Source: SAR202 cluster bacterium (lineage in GTDB: Bacteria > Chloroflexota > Dehalococcoidia > Lucifugimonadales > UBA3495). Taken from it: DNA of 56,279 bases. Under the pieces are notes generated by a model, which was given only the letters and a program-made list of their open reading frames with translations, had not been told where the DNA came from and made no database searches. Location of the stretch: NCBI GenBank assembly GCA_013204585.1, contig JABMNL010000039.1, positions 1 to 56,279 of the forward strand, written 5' to 3'. Numbering within the stretch: the first letter of the stretch is position 1; every line of letters begins with the position of its first letter. Positions 41,885 to 50,386 of this stretch are shown piece by piece. The translations under genes and the position numbers were made by a program.

Positions 41885-42067
41885 CTAAACTGGCGGCAGA
41901 ATAATCGGCAGCGGCTCAACGTCGTTCAGGCCTGGCGGGTTGATAGCGTCCAGCGACTCTAGCAGGGCGTTTAGGCTGTAGGTCACTTCGGTTAGTTCTG
42001 GGTCTTTAATCTCCAGATTAACAGCGTGGCCCATGGCGCGAATTTCGTCTTTGGTCAGGTCAGCCAT
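41885..42067 (-). CDS. AtzG-like small protein (GatC-like amidase partner)
   Basis: A 60-residue protein. The start is ATG 42067, six bases after GGGAGG; the longer open frame upstream has no support. The pattern MGHAVNLEIKDPELTEVTYSLNALLESLDAINPPGL ending EPLPIILPPV matches the AtzG/GatC-like family, whose members brace amidase partners (as in AtzG-AtzE) and have the C-terminal acidic-Pro-Pro ending. No amidase is adjacent here; the partner must be elsewhere or diffusible. Confidence 0.7.
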   Translation of the reverse strand: MADLTKDEIRAMGHAVNLEIKDPELTEVTYSLNALLESLDAINPPGLNDVEPLPIILPPV

Positions 42068-42245
42068 TGGAACCTCCCGAGCCTTTTCTAATTCCAGCAC
42101 ATATTGCTGTATAAAGCCTTCGCCGTCAAGATTGGCGTCATCTAATGGTCGCCTGCCTTGAGGCCAAATACACCGTCGGCTATACTGGCCGTGACCCGCA
42201 ACCGGGCCCCGCTGCATAATCGGGGGTAAGGTAGAAATTAAGCCA

Positions 42246-42584
42246 ATGGCTACGTATAAGACCGTCAACATTGACCTAGGACTAGTGTCCGACTTCGCCA
42301 AGCTGCCCGCACCGGTGGAGGTGCGGGACTGGTCGTACTTCTTGGTGCAGAGTAGGAAGGGCGTTTACCAACTGCTGTCGAATGTCTGCCCACACCAGGC
42401 CAAGTCAGTCGTGGACTGGAACGGCGTTTTCATGTGCCCAGACCACGGGTGGCGCTTTGAATACACCGAGGGTGTCTGCGTCAACGGCCCCAATGCCAAG
42501 ATGGTGGGATTTCCGGTGACAATTGAAGACGGGCGTCTAATCGCCGAACTCCCCGACGACTACGGGCCAAAAACCGAAAGCTAA
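42246..42584 (+). CDS. Rieske-type 2Fe-2S protein
   Basis: A 112-residue single-domain ferredoxin. The cluster motif is CPHQAKS and CPDHGW (C-x-H ... C-x2-H), with two Cys and two His as for Rieske clusters. It lacks the oxygenase alpha domain, so it is either the small electron carrier of a dioxygenase or a nitrite-reductase-like small subunit. The 3' end overlaps the convergent SDR gene by four bases (CTAA). Confidence 0.85.
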   Translation: MATYKTVNIDLGLVSDFAKLPAPVEVRDWSYFLVQSRKGVYQLLSNVCPHQAKSVVDWNGVFMCPDHGWRFEYTEGVCVNGPNAKMVGFPVTIEDGRLIAELPDDYGPKTES

Positions 42585-43351
42585 ACTCCCCACGTCTCCC
42601 CGAAATCGGACCGGTTTACCAACTGGCCGGTGAACGCCGCGGCGTCTTGCACGGCGAGGTAAACGGCGCTGGGGCCAACTGCTTCGGGTTCGACTCGCCG
42701 TTCCCAGTCTCCTTGAGTCCAGGGGATGGCCGCCGAGCCCTCAGTCTTTAGTCCCCCTGGCGACAGGATATTCACCGCAATGTTGTGCTCTCGCACCTCT
42801 TCAGCCAGGCAGAGGCTAAACATGTGAACCGCAGCCTTGGTGGCACTGTAGAGAACACCGCCCGCCTGCTCGTGACTGCTTCCCATGCGTGAGCCAATGT
42901 TGATGATGCTGCCTTTCTTCTGCTCAATCATCGTTGGCAGGACTGCCCGACTGCATAGGTACGGCCCCCGTAGATTGGCGGCCACGCTTTCATCCCATTC
43001 TTCGGGAACGATGTCCAAAAGAGTCTTGCCCAGCACCATGATTCCGGCGTTATTCACCAGTACGTCAATGCGCCCGTAAATATCGAGAGTCTGGCCCACC
43101 ATGAACATGACCTGTTCTTCGTTGGACACATCGCAGGTCAGGGCCGTCGCTTCCCCTCCCCGCAACCGGATTGCTTCCGCTGTCTCCACGGCAGTTCCGG
43201 CCAACCCGGTCGGCGAGTTTCGGCGGGCGGAGACCATTACTTTGGCACCCTCTGCGGCGAATTCTTTGGCGATGGCCCGACCCAGGCCCCTGCTGGCCCC
43301 GGTGACGATAGCCACCATTCCGTCCATTTTATTGGTGTAGTGATCAACCAT
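42581..43351 (-). CDS. short-chain dehydrogenase/reductase
   Basis: A 256-residue SDR. TGASRGLGRAIA at the N-terminus is the cofactor motif; NNAG, a Ser in NIGSRMGS and YSATKAAVHMF (YxxxK) are the active site. VSARRNSP after beta-2 with the two Arg suggests NADP. Substrate unknown. Ten bases behind a second SDR, with which it is co-transcribed. Confidence 0.88.
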   Translation of the reverse strand: MVDHYTNKMDGMVAIVTGASRGLGRAIAKEFAAEGAKVMVSARRNSPTGLAGTAVETAEAIRLRGGEATALTCDVSNEEQVMFMVGQTLDIYGRIDVLVNNAGIMVLGKTLLDIVPEEWDESVAANLRGPYLCSRAVLPTMIEQKKGSIINIGSRMGSSHEQAGGVLYSATKAAVHMFSLCLAEEVREHNIAVNILSPGGLKTEGSAAIPWTQGDWERRVEPEAVGPSAVYLAVQDAAAFTGQLVNRSDFGETWGV

Positions 43352-43360
43352 GCTGTGTTC

Positions 43361-44137
43361 CTAAATGGCCGTCCAGCCGCCGTCAATTAACAGCAGGTGT
43401 CCGGTGGTGCCAGCCGAGGATTTGCTGGCCAAATAAATTACCGCGCCGACCATTTCCTCCGGGTCCATGCGGCGTCCCAGAGGCAGGTGGGCCGCGAGGT
43501 CGGCCTGTACTTCTTCGGGGGTTTTGGTGCTGGCCGCCAGCATCCCCGGAGTATTGGTTGGGCCGGGGCCGATGGCATTAACCGTCACGCCGAAGGGCGC
43601 CCATTCGACGGCCAAGACTTTGGTTATACCGGCCACGCCAAACTTGCTGGCGCAGTACGAGGCCCGCTCTCTGGACGCGGTTACCGATAGCTGGGAACCC
43701 AGGTTGATGATTCTTCCGTATCCCTGGTCCACCATGTGTCGTCCGGCGGCCTGAGCACAAAAGAACACACCTTTGAGGTTAATATCGATGGTGGCGTCCC
43801 AGTCCTCTTCGGTAACCTCCAAGGCGGGCTTGGGTATCCGTATCCCAGCGTTATTGACCAGAATGTCCAACCGTCCAAAGTCCTTTACGACCTGGTCGAT
43901 GGTCTTTGGGATGCTGGGCAAATCCAATACATCCAGGGCGTAGACGCCGCTTTTAACACCTTCGGCTTCCACCTTGCGCTTGGTCTCTTCGGCCAAGTCG
44001 AGTCGGTCGGGTCGGTCCGACACCGCCACCGACGCGCCAGCTTGGGCCAGTCCCACCGCCAGCGCCGCGCCGATACCACGGCCTGACCCGGTAACGAGCG
44101 CGACTTGGCCCGCCAGATTTAGTCCCTCGTAGGGCAT
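43361..44137 (-). CDS. short-chain dehydrogenase/reductase
   Basis: A 258-residue SDR. TGSGRGIGAALA, NNAGIR, NLGSQLSVTAS and YCASKFGVAGI (YxxxK) are the motifs; Asp in AVSDRPDR favours NAD. First of a two-gene SDR operon; GGAGG precedes the ATG. It shares only family-level likeness with the next SDR. Confidence 0.88.
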   Translation of the reverse strand: MPYEGLNLAGQVALVTGSGRGIGAALAVGLAQAGASVAVSDRPDRLDLAEETKRKVEAEGVKSGVYALDVLDLPSIPKTIDQVVKDFGRLDILVNNAGIRIPKPALEVTEEDWDATIDINLKGVFFCAQAAGRHMVDQGYGRIINLGSQLSVTASRERASYCASKFGVAGITKVLAVEWAPFGVTVNAIGPGPTNTPGMLAASTKTPEEVQADLAAHLPLGRRMDPEEMVGAVIYLASKSSAGTTGHLLLIDGGWTAI

Positions 44138-44476
44138 GGGGTTCCTCCAGTGTTATTGCCAAAGTGTTGGGGCCGCGCAATCTAGGAAGGCTGCGCCAGA
44201 TTGACGCATAGATTGTCTGATTATTGATGGCCTAATCGGCCGACAATGACGGGTCTGCCAGGCTCGTTGGTCGGCAAATCCGCCGTAGCATAGCACACTG
44301 CCCGCGAGCCTGGAATCAGCCAGGAAATCGGACGCGCCTAGGTGTTTGTCGGGCTGCACCTAACGGATTCCAAATGTAATCTGGCGGTATCAGACTTGCA
44401 TGCCCCAAGTGGAGACCTTAGAATCAGCCGTGGCCTGGTGCCTCGGCCTGGCCGTAACATCCCAGCAAAGGACTTG
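44138..44476. other. divergent intergenic region, SDR operon / MFS gene
   Basis: 339 bases with no gene that I can support. It must contain the promoters of the SDR operon and the MFS gene. No strong promoter or palindrome stood out. Confidence 0.4.
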
Positions 44477-45739
44477 ATGGCAGAAGCGATACAGAAACCG
44501 GCGAGCCGTCGGCAGAGCCGGAACTTCATCCTCGGTAGCCTTTCCTTTGGTCACGGAATCTCCCATCTTTATGATCAGGGATTCCCGGTCTTTATGCCTG
44601 CCATTCAGGCGGCCATGGGCCTGACTAACTTCCAAGTGGCGTTCCTGCTGGGCATTCGGCAGGGCGGCTTCGGACTGGTCAACCTAATTGGCGGGGCAAT
44701 TGTCGACCAGATGAAAGCCAGCTGGGGGCCAATCCTGATTGGGTGCATGATCTGGGCCGCCTTGGGTTTTTTGGTGGTCGCTGCGTCCCCCAATCTGTGG
44801 GTTCTGACTCTGGCGGTGGTAATGGTGTCCATCCCCGGAGCCCTCTGGCATCTGCCTTCCACTGCTGCCCTTTCTCGGCGATTCCCTGACCGTCGCGGGT
44901 TCGCCATATCGATACACGGCTTTGGTTCCAACGTCGGTAACGTGATGGCTCCGCTGGTCGCCGGTGGGCTTTTAACCTTCATGCTGTGGCGGCATATCTT
45001 GCTGATTTACACCATCCCCGCCGCCATCATGGCCGTGTTTGTTTGGTGGTCATTAAAGGATCTTGGGGTTGAGGACGGAGACCAACCGGGGGATGCAAAA
45101 CCCAAACGTCAATTGATGACCGGTTACCGGGATGGCATGGCCCTGTTCAAGAACCCGGTGGTCGCGGCGCTGGTGCTGGCCGCCGCCATCCGTGGAGTCG
45201 GCAACAACGCTCTCTTCCAATGGGCCCCATTTTACTTGAGGAAAGCGACTGACGGCGGATTGGAAATGGACTATTTCACCGTTGGAATCCACTTATCGTT
45301 GTTGACGGGGATGGGGATTGTGTCCGCTCCGATCCTTGGCTATCTCTCCGACAAATTTGGGCGTAAGCAGGTCTTGGTGCCCGGTTTGATTCTGGCTTCG
45401 ATTTTGACCTTTTTTGTGGTTAGCGCCGGGGACAGTTTGATGCTGGCGGTTCTGCTCGGTGGTATCGGGCTGTTCAGCTTCGCCCTGCAGCAGATTATCT
45501 TGGCTGCGGTACTGGACTCAGTCCCTAGAGGGACTGAAGCCACTGCCTCTGGTCTGATTTTTGGGATTAATGGAGTTTTGGGGTTCGGGTCGCCGTTCCT
45601 GGCTGCATTCATTATCGAAGTTCTTGGCGGCTACGGCTCCATTTTCTACTACGTGGGGATATTGACCGTTATATCGGCGGTAATCATCGCTTTTATTCCC
45701 TTTCCCAATTACCGGGTAGTTAAGCCTGCTGCAGCCTGA
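44477..45739 (+). CDS. MFS transporter
   Basis: A 420-residue major facilitator with about twelve spans. Start at ATG 44477, four bases after AAAGGA; an open frame goes farther upstream without support. The inter-domain and loop motifs read VNLIGGAIVDQMKASWGP and LGYLSDKFGRKQVLVPG (MFS signature in the second half). Single gene, divergent to the SDR pair; may carry the substrate or product of those SDRs, by context only. Confidence 0.82.
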   Translation: MAEAIQKPASRRQSRNFILGSLSFGHGISHLYDQGFPVFMPAIQAAMGLTNFQVAFLLGIRQGGFGLVNLIGGAIVDQMKASWGPILIGCMIWAALGFLVVAASPNLWVLTLAVVMVSIPGALWHLPSTAALSRRFPDRRGFAISIHGFGSNVGNVMAPLVAGGLLTFMLWRHILLIYTIPAAIMAVFVWWSLKDLGVEDGDQPGDAKPKRQLMTGYRDGMALFKNPVVAALVLAAAIRGVGNNALFQWAPFYLRKATDGGLEMDYFTVGIHLSLLTGMGIVSAPILGYLSDKFGRKQVLVPGLILASILTFFVVSAGDSLMLAVLLGGIGLFSFALQQIILAAVLDSVPRGTEATASGLIFGINGVLGFGSPFLAAFIIEVLGGYGSIFYYVGILTVISAVIIAFIPFPNYRVVKPAAA

Positions 45740-45804
45740 GTTCACGAGCCTATTCCACGGTAGCCAAACCGATATCTCATCCGACTATGGTATATTTCGG
45801 CATT

Positions 45805-45990
45805 ATGAAAACTCTTAAATGCGACCTATGCGAAGCAACAGCAGAAGGTGAAACATTCGAAGCCTGGATGGAAGCACTTTTCCCTCATTACCGGGACGCT
45901 CACGCTGAAGTAATGGCCGATTCTAGTAAGACCAAGGAAGACGGCGAGAAATGGATGGCTGAAAACAAAGTAAGGTTTGACGCTGCCTAG
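45805..45990 (+). CDS. small Cys/His protein (DUF1059-like)
   Basis: A 61-residue protein. CDLC at the N-terminus and HYRDAH at the centre form a C-x2-C ... H-x4-H set that could bind zinc; the helix EAWMEALFPHYRDAHAEVM recalls DUF1059 small proteins. Start at ATG 45805, weak SD. A lone gene ahead of the leader region of the P1 peptidase. Confidence 0.55.
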   Translation: MKTLKCDLCEATAEGETFEAWMEALFPHYRDAHAEVMADSSKTKEDGEKWMAENKVRFDAA

Positions 45991-46041
45991 TTCGTTCGCA
46001 AAATAGTACCGGCCATGAGTGCTATTTGATTTAAGTTTCGT

Positions 46042-46070
46042 TTGACACCTATTTGGGGCCAGCTTAGAAT
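46042..46070 (+). promoter_or_regulatory. strong sigma70-type promoter of the leader RNA
   Basis: TTGACA (46042-46047), 17-base spacer, TAGAAT (46065-46070). Confidence 0.75.
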
Positions 46071-46076
46071 GTAGGT

Positions 46077-46226
46077 GCCATCTACCCGAGAGGGAGGTGA
46101 GCGCCACGGACGAGCACGACCGTAGACCGGTAAACGAATACGCCGCTGGGATCTGAGATGACCGAGACGGCCAAAAATATGAAGCCCATAAAAAATTATG
46201 CCCCGCTGCGTCGGGGTCTTTATTTT
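46077..46226 (+). ncRNA. structured leader or small RNA ending in a terminator, upstream of the P1 peptidase
   Basis: A ~150-nt transcript is implied by the promoter at 46042-46070 and a terminator CCCCG-CTGCGT-CGGGG followed by TCTTTATTTT (46201-46226). It is GC-rich with a Shine-Dalgarno-like GGGAGGTGA at 46092-46100 and short possible hairpins. The terminator is 50 bases before the TTG of the hydrolase gene, so it may be an attenuation leader controlling P1 peptidase and panC. No known riboswitch class recognised. Confidence 0.5.
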
Positions 46227-46276
46227 GCCTGGAATCAGGCTCCTTCTCCTAGCCAATTGACTTACGGTATGCCCAC

Positions 46277-47242
46277 TTGAACCAGACAATCACTGCTGTG
46301 ACTGGGCTGGAAGTGGGCCACTACACCGACTTGGAACACGCCACCGGCTGTACCGTGTTCCTTTGCCGCAATGGCGCAGTTGGTGGCGTGGACGTTCGCG
46401 GCGGCTCACCAGGCACCAGGGAAACGGACCTGCTACGTCCGGTACACCGTGTAGACCAGGTTCATGCTGTCGTCCTCAGCGGAGGCAGCGCGTTTGGCCT
46501 GGACGCCGCATCCGGCGTGATGGCCTATCTGGAGTCTGAGGGGATTGGGTTTAAAGTCGGACCGGCCATCGTTCCCATCGTATCCGCTGCAATCTTGTTC
46601 GACCTTGGACTGATAACGTCAGATGTCAGGCCCGGCCCAGAAGAGGGCCGTAGCGCCTGCCTAGCAGCCAGTACGGCTCCCATGGCCGAAGGCAGCATTG
46701 GGGCGGGCACCGGCGCCACCGTGGCCAAACTCGGTGGCGCTGACCGCGCGGTAAAGGGCGGCATCGGTTCATCATCCATCACCCTATCCAGCGGCCAAAC
46801 GGTCGCTGCCGCAGTGGCGGTGAACGCGGTTGGCGGTGTTTGGGATTACAACAACGGACAAATTCTTGCTGGACCACGGCGGGCCGAAGGCGGATTTGAC
46901 GACCCAGTGGCGATGCTGCTGGCAGACCAGTCCAAAGCGCCGGAAGGCCCAGTGAACACAACTATCGGAGTGGTGGCTACCGACGCCCAGTTATCCAAAG
47001 AAGACGTTAATTATCTGGCCCGGCTGAGCCACGACGGCCTGGCCATGTCCATTCGGCCCTGCCACACGGTTCGGGACGGCGATACAATGTTTGCATTGTC
47101 CACCGGACACAATCAGGCTCCAGCCGACCTGACTGCCCTGGGCGCAGCCGCAGTGGAGGCCACGGCTCAGGCGGTATTACGGGCCATCAGGCAGGCCACC
47201 GGCTTGGGGGGAATTCCTAGTATCAGCGAGCTAGCAGCTTAA
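46277..47242 (+). CDS. P1-family peptidase (DmpA/BapA beta-aminopeptidase type)
   Basis: A 321-residue N-terminal-nucleophile hydrolase of the DmpA/NylC group. These are made as one chain and self-cleave; the site here is N227-T228 in PVNTTIGVVATDAQL, giving an alpha and a beta chain with Thr228 as catalytic residue. Other family marks: VVLSGGSAFGLDAASGVM, IGAGTGATVAKLGG and PCHTVRDGDTMFALSTG. Known members release beta-amino acids, such as beta-alanine from beta-alanyl peptides, or cleave amide oligomers. Starts at TTG 46277. panC follows 50 bases later. Confidence 0.85.
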   Translation: MNQTITAVTGLEVGHYTDLEHATGCTVFLCRNGAVGGVDVRGGSPGTRETDLLRPVHRVDQVHAVVLSGGSAFGLDAASGVMAYLESEGIGFKVGPAIVPIVSAAILFDLGLITSDVRPGPEEGRSACLAASTAPMAEGSIGAGTGATVAKLGGADRAVKGGIGSSSITLSSGQTVAAAVAVNAVGGVWDYNNGQILAGPRRAEGGFDDPVAMLLADQSKAPEGPVNTTIGVVATDAQLSKEDVNYLARLSHDGLAMSIRPCHTVRDGDTMFALSTGHNQAPADLTALGAAAVEATAQAVLRAIRQATGLGGIPSISELAA

Positions 47243-47292
47243 TTAGTCTCGGTTCAATAGCGAAATCAACCTGAAATTACAGGTGTTGCCAA

Positions 47293-48159
47293 ATGGCACA
47301 AGCGCAGACAATTTCGGACAGCATGCGGGTAATCAGCACTAACAGCGAGATGTCCCAGGCTTGCCGCGAGGCTGTGAAGCCAATCGGACTGGTGCCGACC
47401 ATGGGGGCTCTTCATGCTGGTCATCTAAGCTTGGTTGACCGGGCTCGGGCGGATAACCTCACGGTGGCCGTGAGCATCTTCGTTAACCCGACCCAGTTCG
47501 GTGATAAAGCCGACTTGGAGCATTATCCCCGCGACTTGGAGGGTGACCTGGAACTACTGCGCCGCCACGGCGTGGACTTGGTCTACGCTCCCACGGTGGA
47601 CGAGGTCTATCCCGATGGCTTTGACACCTGGGTGGACGTCGGGCCTTTGGCAGAGAAGCTGGAAGGCCTGCACCGCCCTGGCCATTTCCGTGGAGTCGCT
47701 ACCGTGGTCACCAAGCTGTTTAACGTGACCCAACCCAACCGGGCCTACTTCGGCCAGAAAGACGGCCAGCAGACCGTGGTGATTCAAAAGTTGGTCCGCG
47801 ACCTGGATATGGGCGTGGAATTAATTGTGATGCCCACGATTCGGGAACTGGATGGCCTGGCTCTAAGCAGCCGGAATGTTCAACTCTCTCCGGAACAACG
47901 AGAAGCGGCACCCGTGCTGTACCGGGCGTTGTGCCAGGTACATACGCTATGGATGAACGGAGAACACAACGGGGATACTCTAAGAGATGCTGCCAGAGAA
48001 TTATTGCGGGCTGAGGCTAGAGTAGACCTGATTGACTACGTGAGCGTAGCCGGCATGATGACGCTGAGCGAGTTGAAACGGGTTGATGGCCGGGCGATGG
48101 CCTCGGCGGCGGTGCGCATGGGCTCCATCCGACTAATTGATAATATCATCCTGGAGTAG
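47293..48159 (+). CDS. panC: pantothenate synthetase
   Basis: A 288-residue ATP-dependent ligase joining pantoate and beta-alanine to make pantothenate, the precursor of coenzyme A. Nucleotidyltransferase motifs: VPTMGALHAGHLSLVDRA (HxGH), IFVNPTQFG, FGQKDGQQ, and LALSSRNVQLS (KMSKS-like). Length and motifs fit PanC. It is behind the P1-family peptidase gene, whose family can supply beta-alanine; panB and panD are not in this window. AGGTG seven bases upstream of ATG. Confidence 0.95.
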   Translation: MAQAQTISDSMRVISTNSEMSQACREAVKPIGLVPTMGALHAGHLSLVDRARADNLTVAVSIFVNPTQFGDKADLEHYPRDLEGDLELLRRHGVDLVYAPTVDEVYPDGFDTWVDVGPLAEKLEGLHRPGHFRGVATVVTKLFNVTQPNRAYFGQKDGQQTVVIQKLVRDLDMGVELIVMPTIRELDGLALSSRNVQLSPEQREAAPVLYRALCQVHTLWMNGEHNGDTLRDAARELLRAEARVDLIDYVSVAGMMTLSELKRVDGRAMASAAVRMGSIRLIDNIILE

Positions 48160-48180
48160 AAAACTCAGCGACTCTTCTAT

Positions 48181-48237
48181 TCAAAAATAGTCACTGAGTA
48201 AGACGAGCCCCGGTCAAAAATAGTCACTGAGTAAGAC
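48181..48237. repeat. 24-base direct repeat, two copies, between panC and etfA
   Basis: Two exact copies of a 24-base unit (48181-48204 and 48214-48237, period 33 bases), containing AAAAATAGTCACTGAGTAAG. They lie just past the panC stop and just before the (convergent) etfA stop. Confidence 0.85.
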
Positions 48238-48250
48238 AGGTTCCGGTTTA

Positions 48251-49249
48251 CTAGCCTTGAGTCAGTTCTTTGACTGCTGCGGTCAACGCCGGAAGAACGC
48301 TTTCCCAGTCACCCACCACGCCGTATCGGGCTTCTTTGAAGATGTTGGCCTCGGCGTCCTTGTTGATGGCCACAATGACCTTGGCACCCGAACATCCCGC
48401 CATGTGCTGGCTGGCGCCGGAGATGGCGACGGTGATGTAAAGGTCTGGGGTAATGGTCTTTCCGGTTAGCCCCACCTGATAGTTGGATGGCACCCAACCA
48501 GAGTCCACTGCGGCCCTTGAGGCTCCAACCGCGCCTCCCATAATCTTGGCCAGTTCTTCCAGGTGAGCAAATGGCTCCGGGCCACCGAGTCCACGGCCTC
48601 CAGAAACCACGATAGTCGCGTCCTCCAGCTTCACGCCTTCGGCCTCTTCAATGACCGTATCCACTACCATGGTGCGGGCCAAAGAGGCGTCCAGTTCCAC
48701 CGGGAAAGAGATGACCTCGCCCTGCCGCGAGGAGTCGGCGGCGGTGGGTTCGTAGGCTTTGGGGCGGATGGCGGCAATCTGGGGTGTTTGGTCGCAGCTC
48801 ACCACGGCGATGGCGTTGCCACCGTATACCGGCCGGTTGGCCAGCAACCGCTTTTCGGCGGCGTCCACTGATACTTCCAAGCAGTCTTGGGCCAGACCGA
48901 CTCCCAATCGGAAGGCCAATCGTGGTGCCAGTTCACGACCTTCGGAGGTGCGGGCTACCAGCACTACCCGGGGCGCGATTTCTTTGCAGAGGGCTTCCAA
49001 GGCTGATAGGTGAAAGTCAATCTGGTATTTGGCCAGCAGCGGGTGGTTTACCGCATAAACCTTCTGAGCGCCGTGGGCGATAGCTTGTTGGGCCGCCGTG
49101 TCTAGGGTGTCTCCCAAAAGGGCTACCGACAGTTCTTCGCCCAAATCGCTGGCGATTGTTTGTCCGGCAGCCAGCAACTCTTGGGTGGTGCTGCCCAGTT
49201 CTCCGCCCGTGGCGTCGCCCAGTATCAGTACTCCGGTGCCATCAGCCAT
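48251..49249 (-). CDS. etfA: electron transfer flavoprotein alpha subunit
   Basis: A 332-residue ETF alpha subunit that binds FAD and takes electrons from acyl-CoA and other dehydrogenases. The C-terminal FAD domain is clear: [82 protein letters not shown] precedes the ATG. Operon with etfB, 118 bases upstream. Confidence 0.95.
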   Translation of the reverse strand: MADGTGVLILGDATGGELGSTTQELLAAGQTIASDLGEELSVALLGDTLDTAAQQAIAHGAQKVYAVNHPLLAKYQIDFHLSALEALCKEIAPRVVLVARTSEGRELAPRLAFRLGVGLAQDCLEVSVDAAEKRLLANRPVYGGNAIAVVSCDQTPQIAAIRPKAYEPTAADSSRQGEVISFPVELDASLARTMVVDTVIEEAEGVKLEDATIVVSGGRGLGGPEPFAHLEELAKIMGGAVGASRAAVDSGWVPSNYQVGLTGKTITPDLYITVAISGASQHMAGCSGAKVIVAINKDAEANIFKEARYGVVGDWESVLPALTAAVKELTQG

Positions 49250-49367
49250 TACGGCCTCCCGTGCCTTTGAAATTTAAGCCTGGAATTTAAGTCGGGCTGC
49301 GGTCAACTTGGCCGCAGACACATAGCCACAGCCGGTCCATCTTTTCTAATGAACATGGTGAAGGAGA

Positions 49368-50168
49368 CTAAATAACCTTGTCTTCCCGCAGTTTCAGGGC
49401 CAGTAGTCGGCCCGAGTCAGCCGCATTTTCACCCTCAATAATTTCGCACTTTTGATCCCTAACCGGAACGAAGAGGTCGCGCAGTGTAATCCGCGGTTCC
49501 GATTGGGCAGCGTCCAGATCCAGGTCTGCCGCGCTCCAAATGGTCGGCTTTTTCCGGGTGGCCGCCATGATGCCGCGCAGTGTCGGGTAACGGGGTTGAC
49601 CGAGTTCGTTACTCACAGTCACCAAAGCTGGCAACGACGCTTCAACGACTTCGTAGCCGTCGGGAATAATCCTTTCCACTCGGACCTTGCCGTCTTGAAC
49701 GTCGACCTTCTTGCCCAGTGAAATGCTCGCCATCCCCAGAATCTCGGCCACGCCAAGGGGTACCTGGGCATTGTCCCAGTCCGAAGCTTGGCGTCCGCAA
49801 ATAATGAGGTCGAACCCGCCCAGCTTGCGAATCGCCGCTGCCAGCAGTTGAGCGGTTAGGAAGCTGTCGATAGTATTCTCAAAGGCGTCATCCTGGAGCA
49901 GCACCAACTCGTCAGCGCCCATGGAAAGTGGTTTCTTCATGACGTCCAAAGCGAATGTGGAGCCGGCCGAGATGACGGTTACCGTGGCTTCCTGGGCGTC
50001 TTTAATCTTCAGTGCGGCTTCCACCGCGTTCTCGTCGAACCCGTTAACCACCGGCGGAATGTTTGGCGGTGGCACAACTTTTTTGGAACCAGCATCGATT
50101 CGGAACGCCGCCATGGGCATCTCCGGGTCGATTACTTGTTTTGCTAGAACACCTATCTTGACAGCCAT
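49368..50168 (-). CDS. etfB: electron transfer flavoprotein beta subunit
   Basis: A 266-residue ETF beta subunit. Typical: MAVKIGVLAKQVIDPE, the NGFDENAVEAALKIKD helix, LLQDDAFENTIDSFLTAQLLAAAI and DLIICGRQASDWDNAQVP (the AMP/nucleotide region). AGGAG precedes the ATG. Pairs with etfA; the electron acceptor (ETF:quinone oxidoreductase) is not in the window. Confidence 0.95.
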   Translation of the reverse strand: MAVKIGVLAKQVIDPEMPMAAFRIDAGSKKVVPPPNIPPVVNGFDENAVEAALKIKDAQEATVTVISAGSTFALDVMKKPLSMGADELVLLQDDAFENTIDSFLTAQLLAAAIRKLGGFDLIICGRQASDWDNAQVPLGVAEILGMASISLGKKVDVQDGKVRVERIIPDGYEVVEASLPALVTVSNELGQPRYPTLRGIMAATRKKPTIWSAADLDLDAAQSEPRITLRDLFVPVRDQKCEIIEGENAADSGRLLALKLREDKVI

Positions 50169-50299
50169 AGCTCTCCTAATGGCAGGGCTTGAAATCGGCC
50201 TGCCGGAACGTTGTGAAACATATCACCAAGCATCCCAGGTGTCAATTGAAACCGAGACTGGCCAGGCAGGCGTAGTATGAACGAACAGCCTAATCAAAA

Positions 50300-50308
50300 T
50301 GCTATAAT
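50300..50308 (+). promoter_or_regulatory. extended -10 promoter of htpX
   Basis: TGCTATAAT at 50300-50308; no convincing -35. Start about 70 bases ahead of the ATG. Confidence 0.45.
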
Positions 50309-50386
50309 TTGGGGTGCGAATTAGGGAGATTTTCTGGCAAGTTTTGGATATTACGGAAGTCTGCGATTAACGAGGTCTTATTAGCC

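Noticed and set aside
42068..42301. Long N-terminal extension of the AtzG-like protein
   Set aside because: It overlaps the divergent Rieske gene and its start lacks a ribosome-binding site, whereas ATG 42067 has GGGAGG at the right distance.
44342..44476. 45-codon extension upstream of the third MFS gene
   Set aside because: Not hydrophobic, no ribosome-binding site; ATG 44477 is behind AAAGGA and gives a normal MFS N-terminus.
46097..46156. GTG-started 19-codon frame in the leader RNA, followed two bases later by a 40-codon ATG frame
   Set aside because: The Shine-Dalgarno overlaps the GTG instead of preceding it, and the second frame runs through the terminator; both are likely chance.
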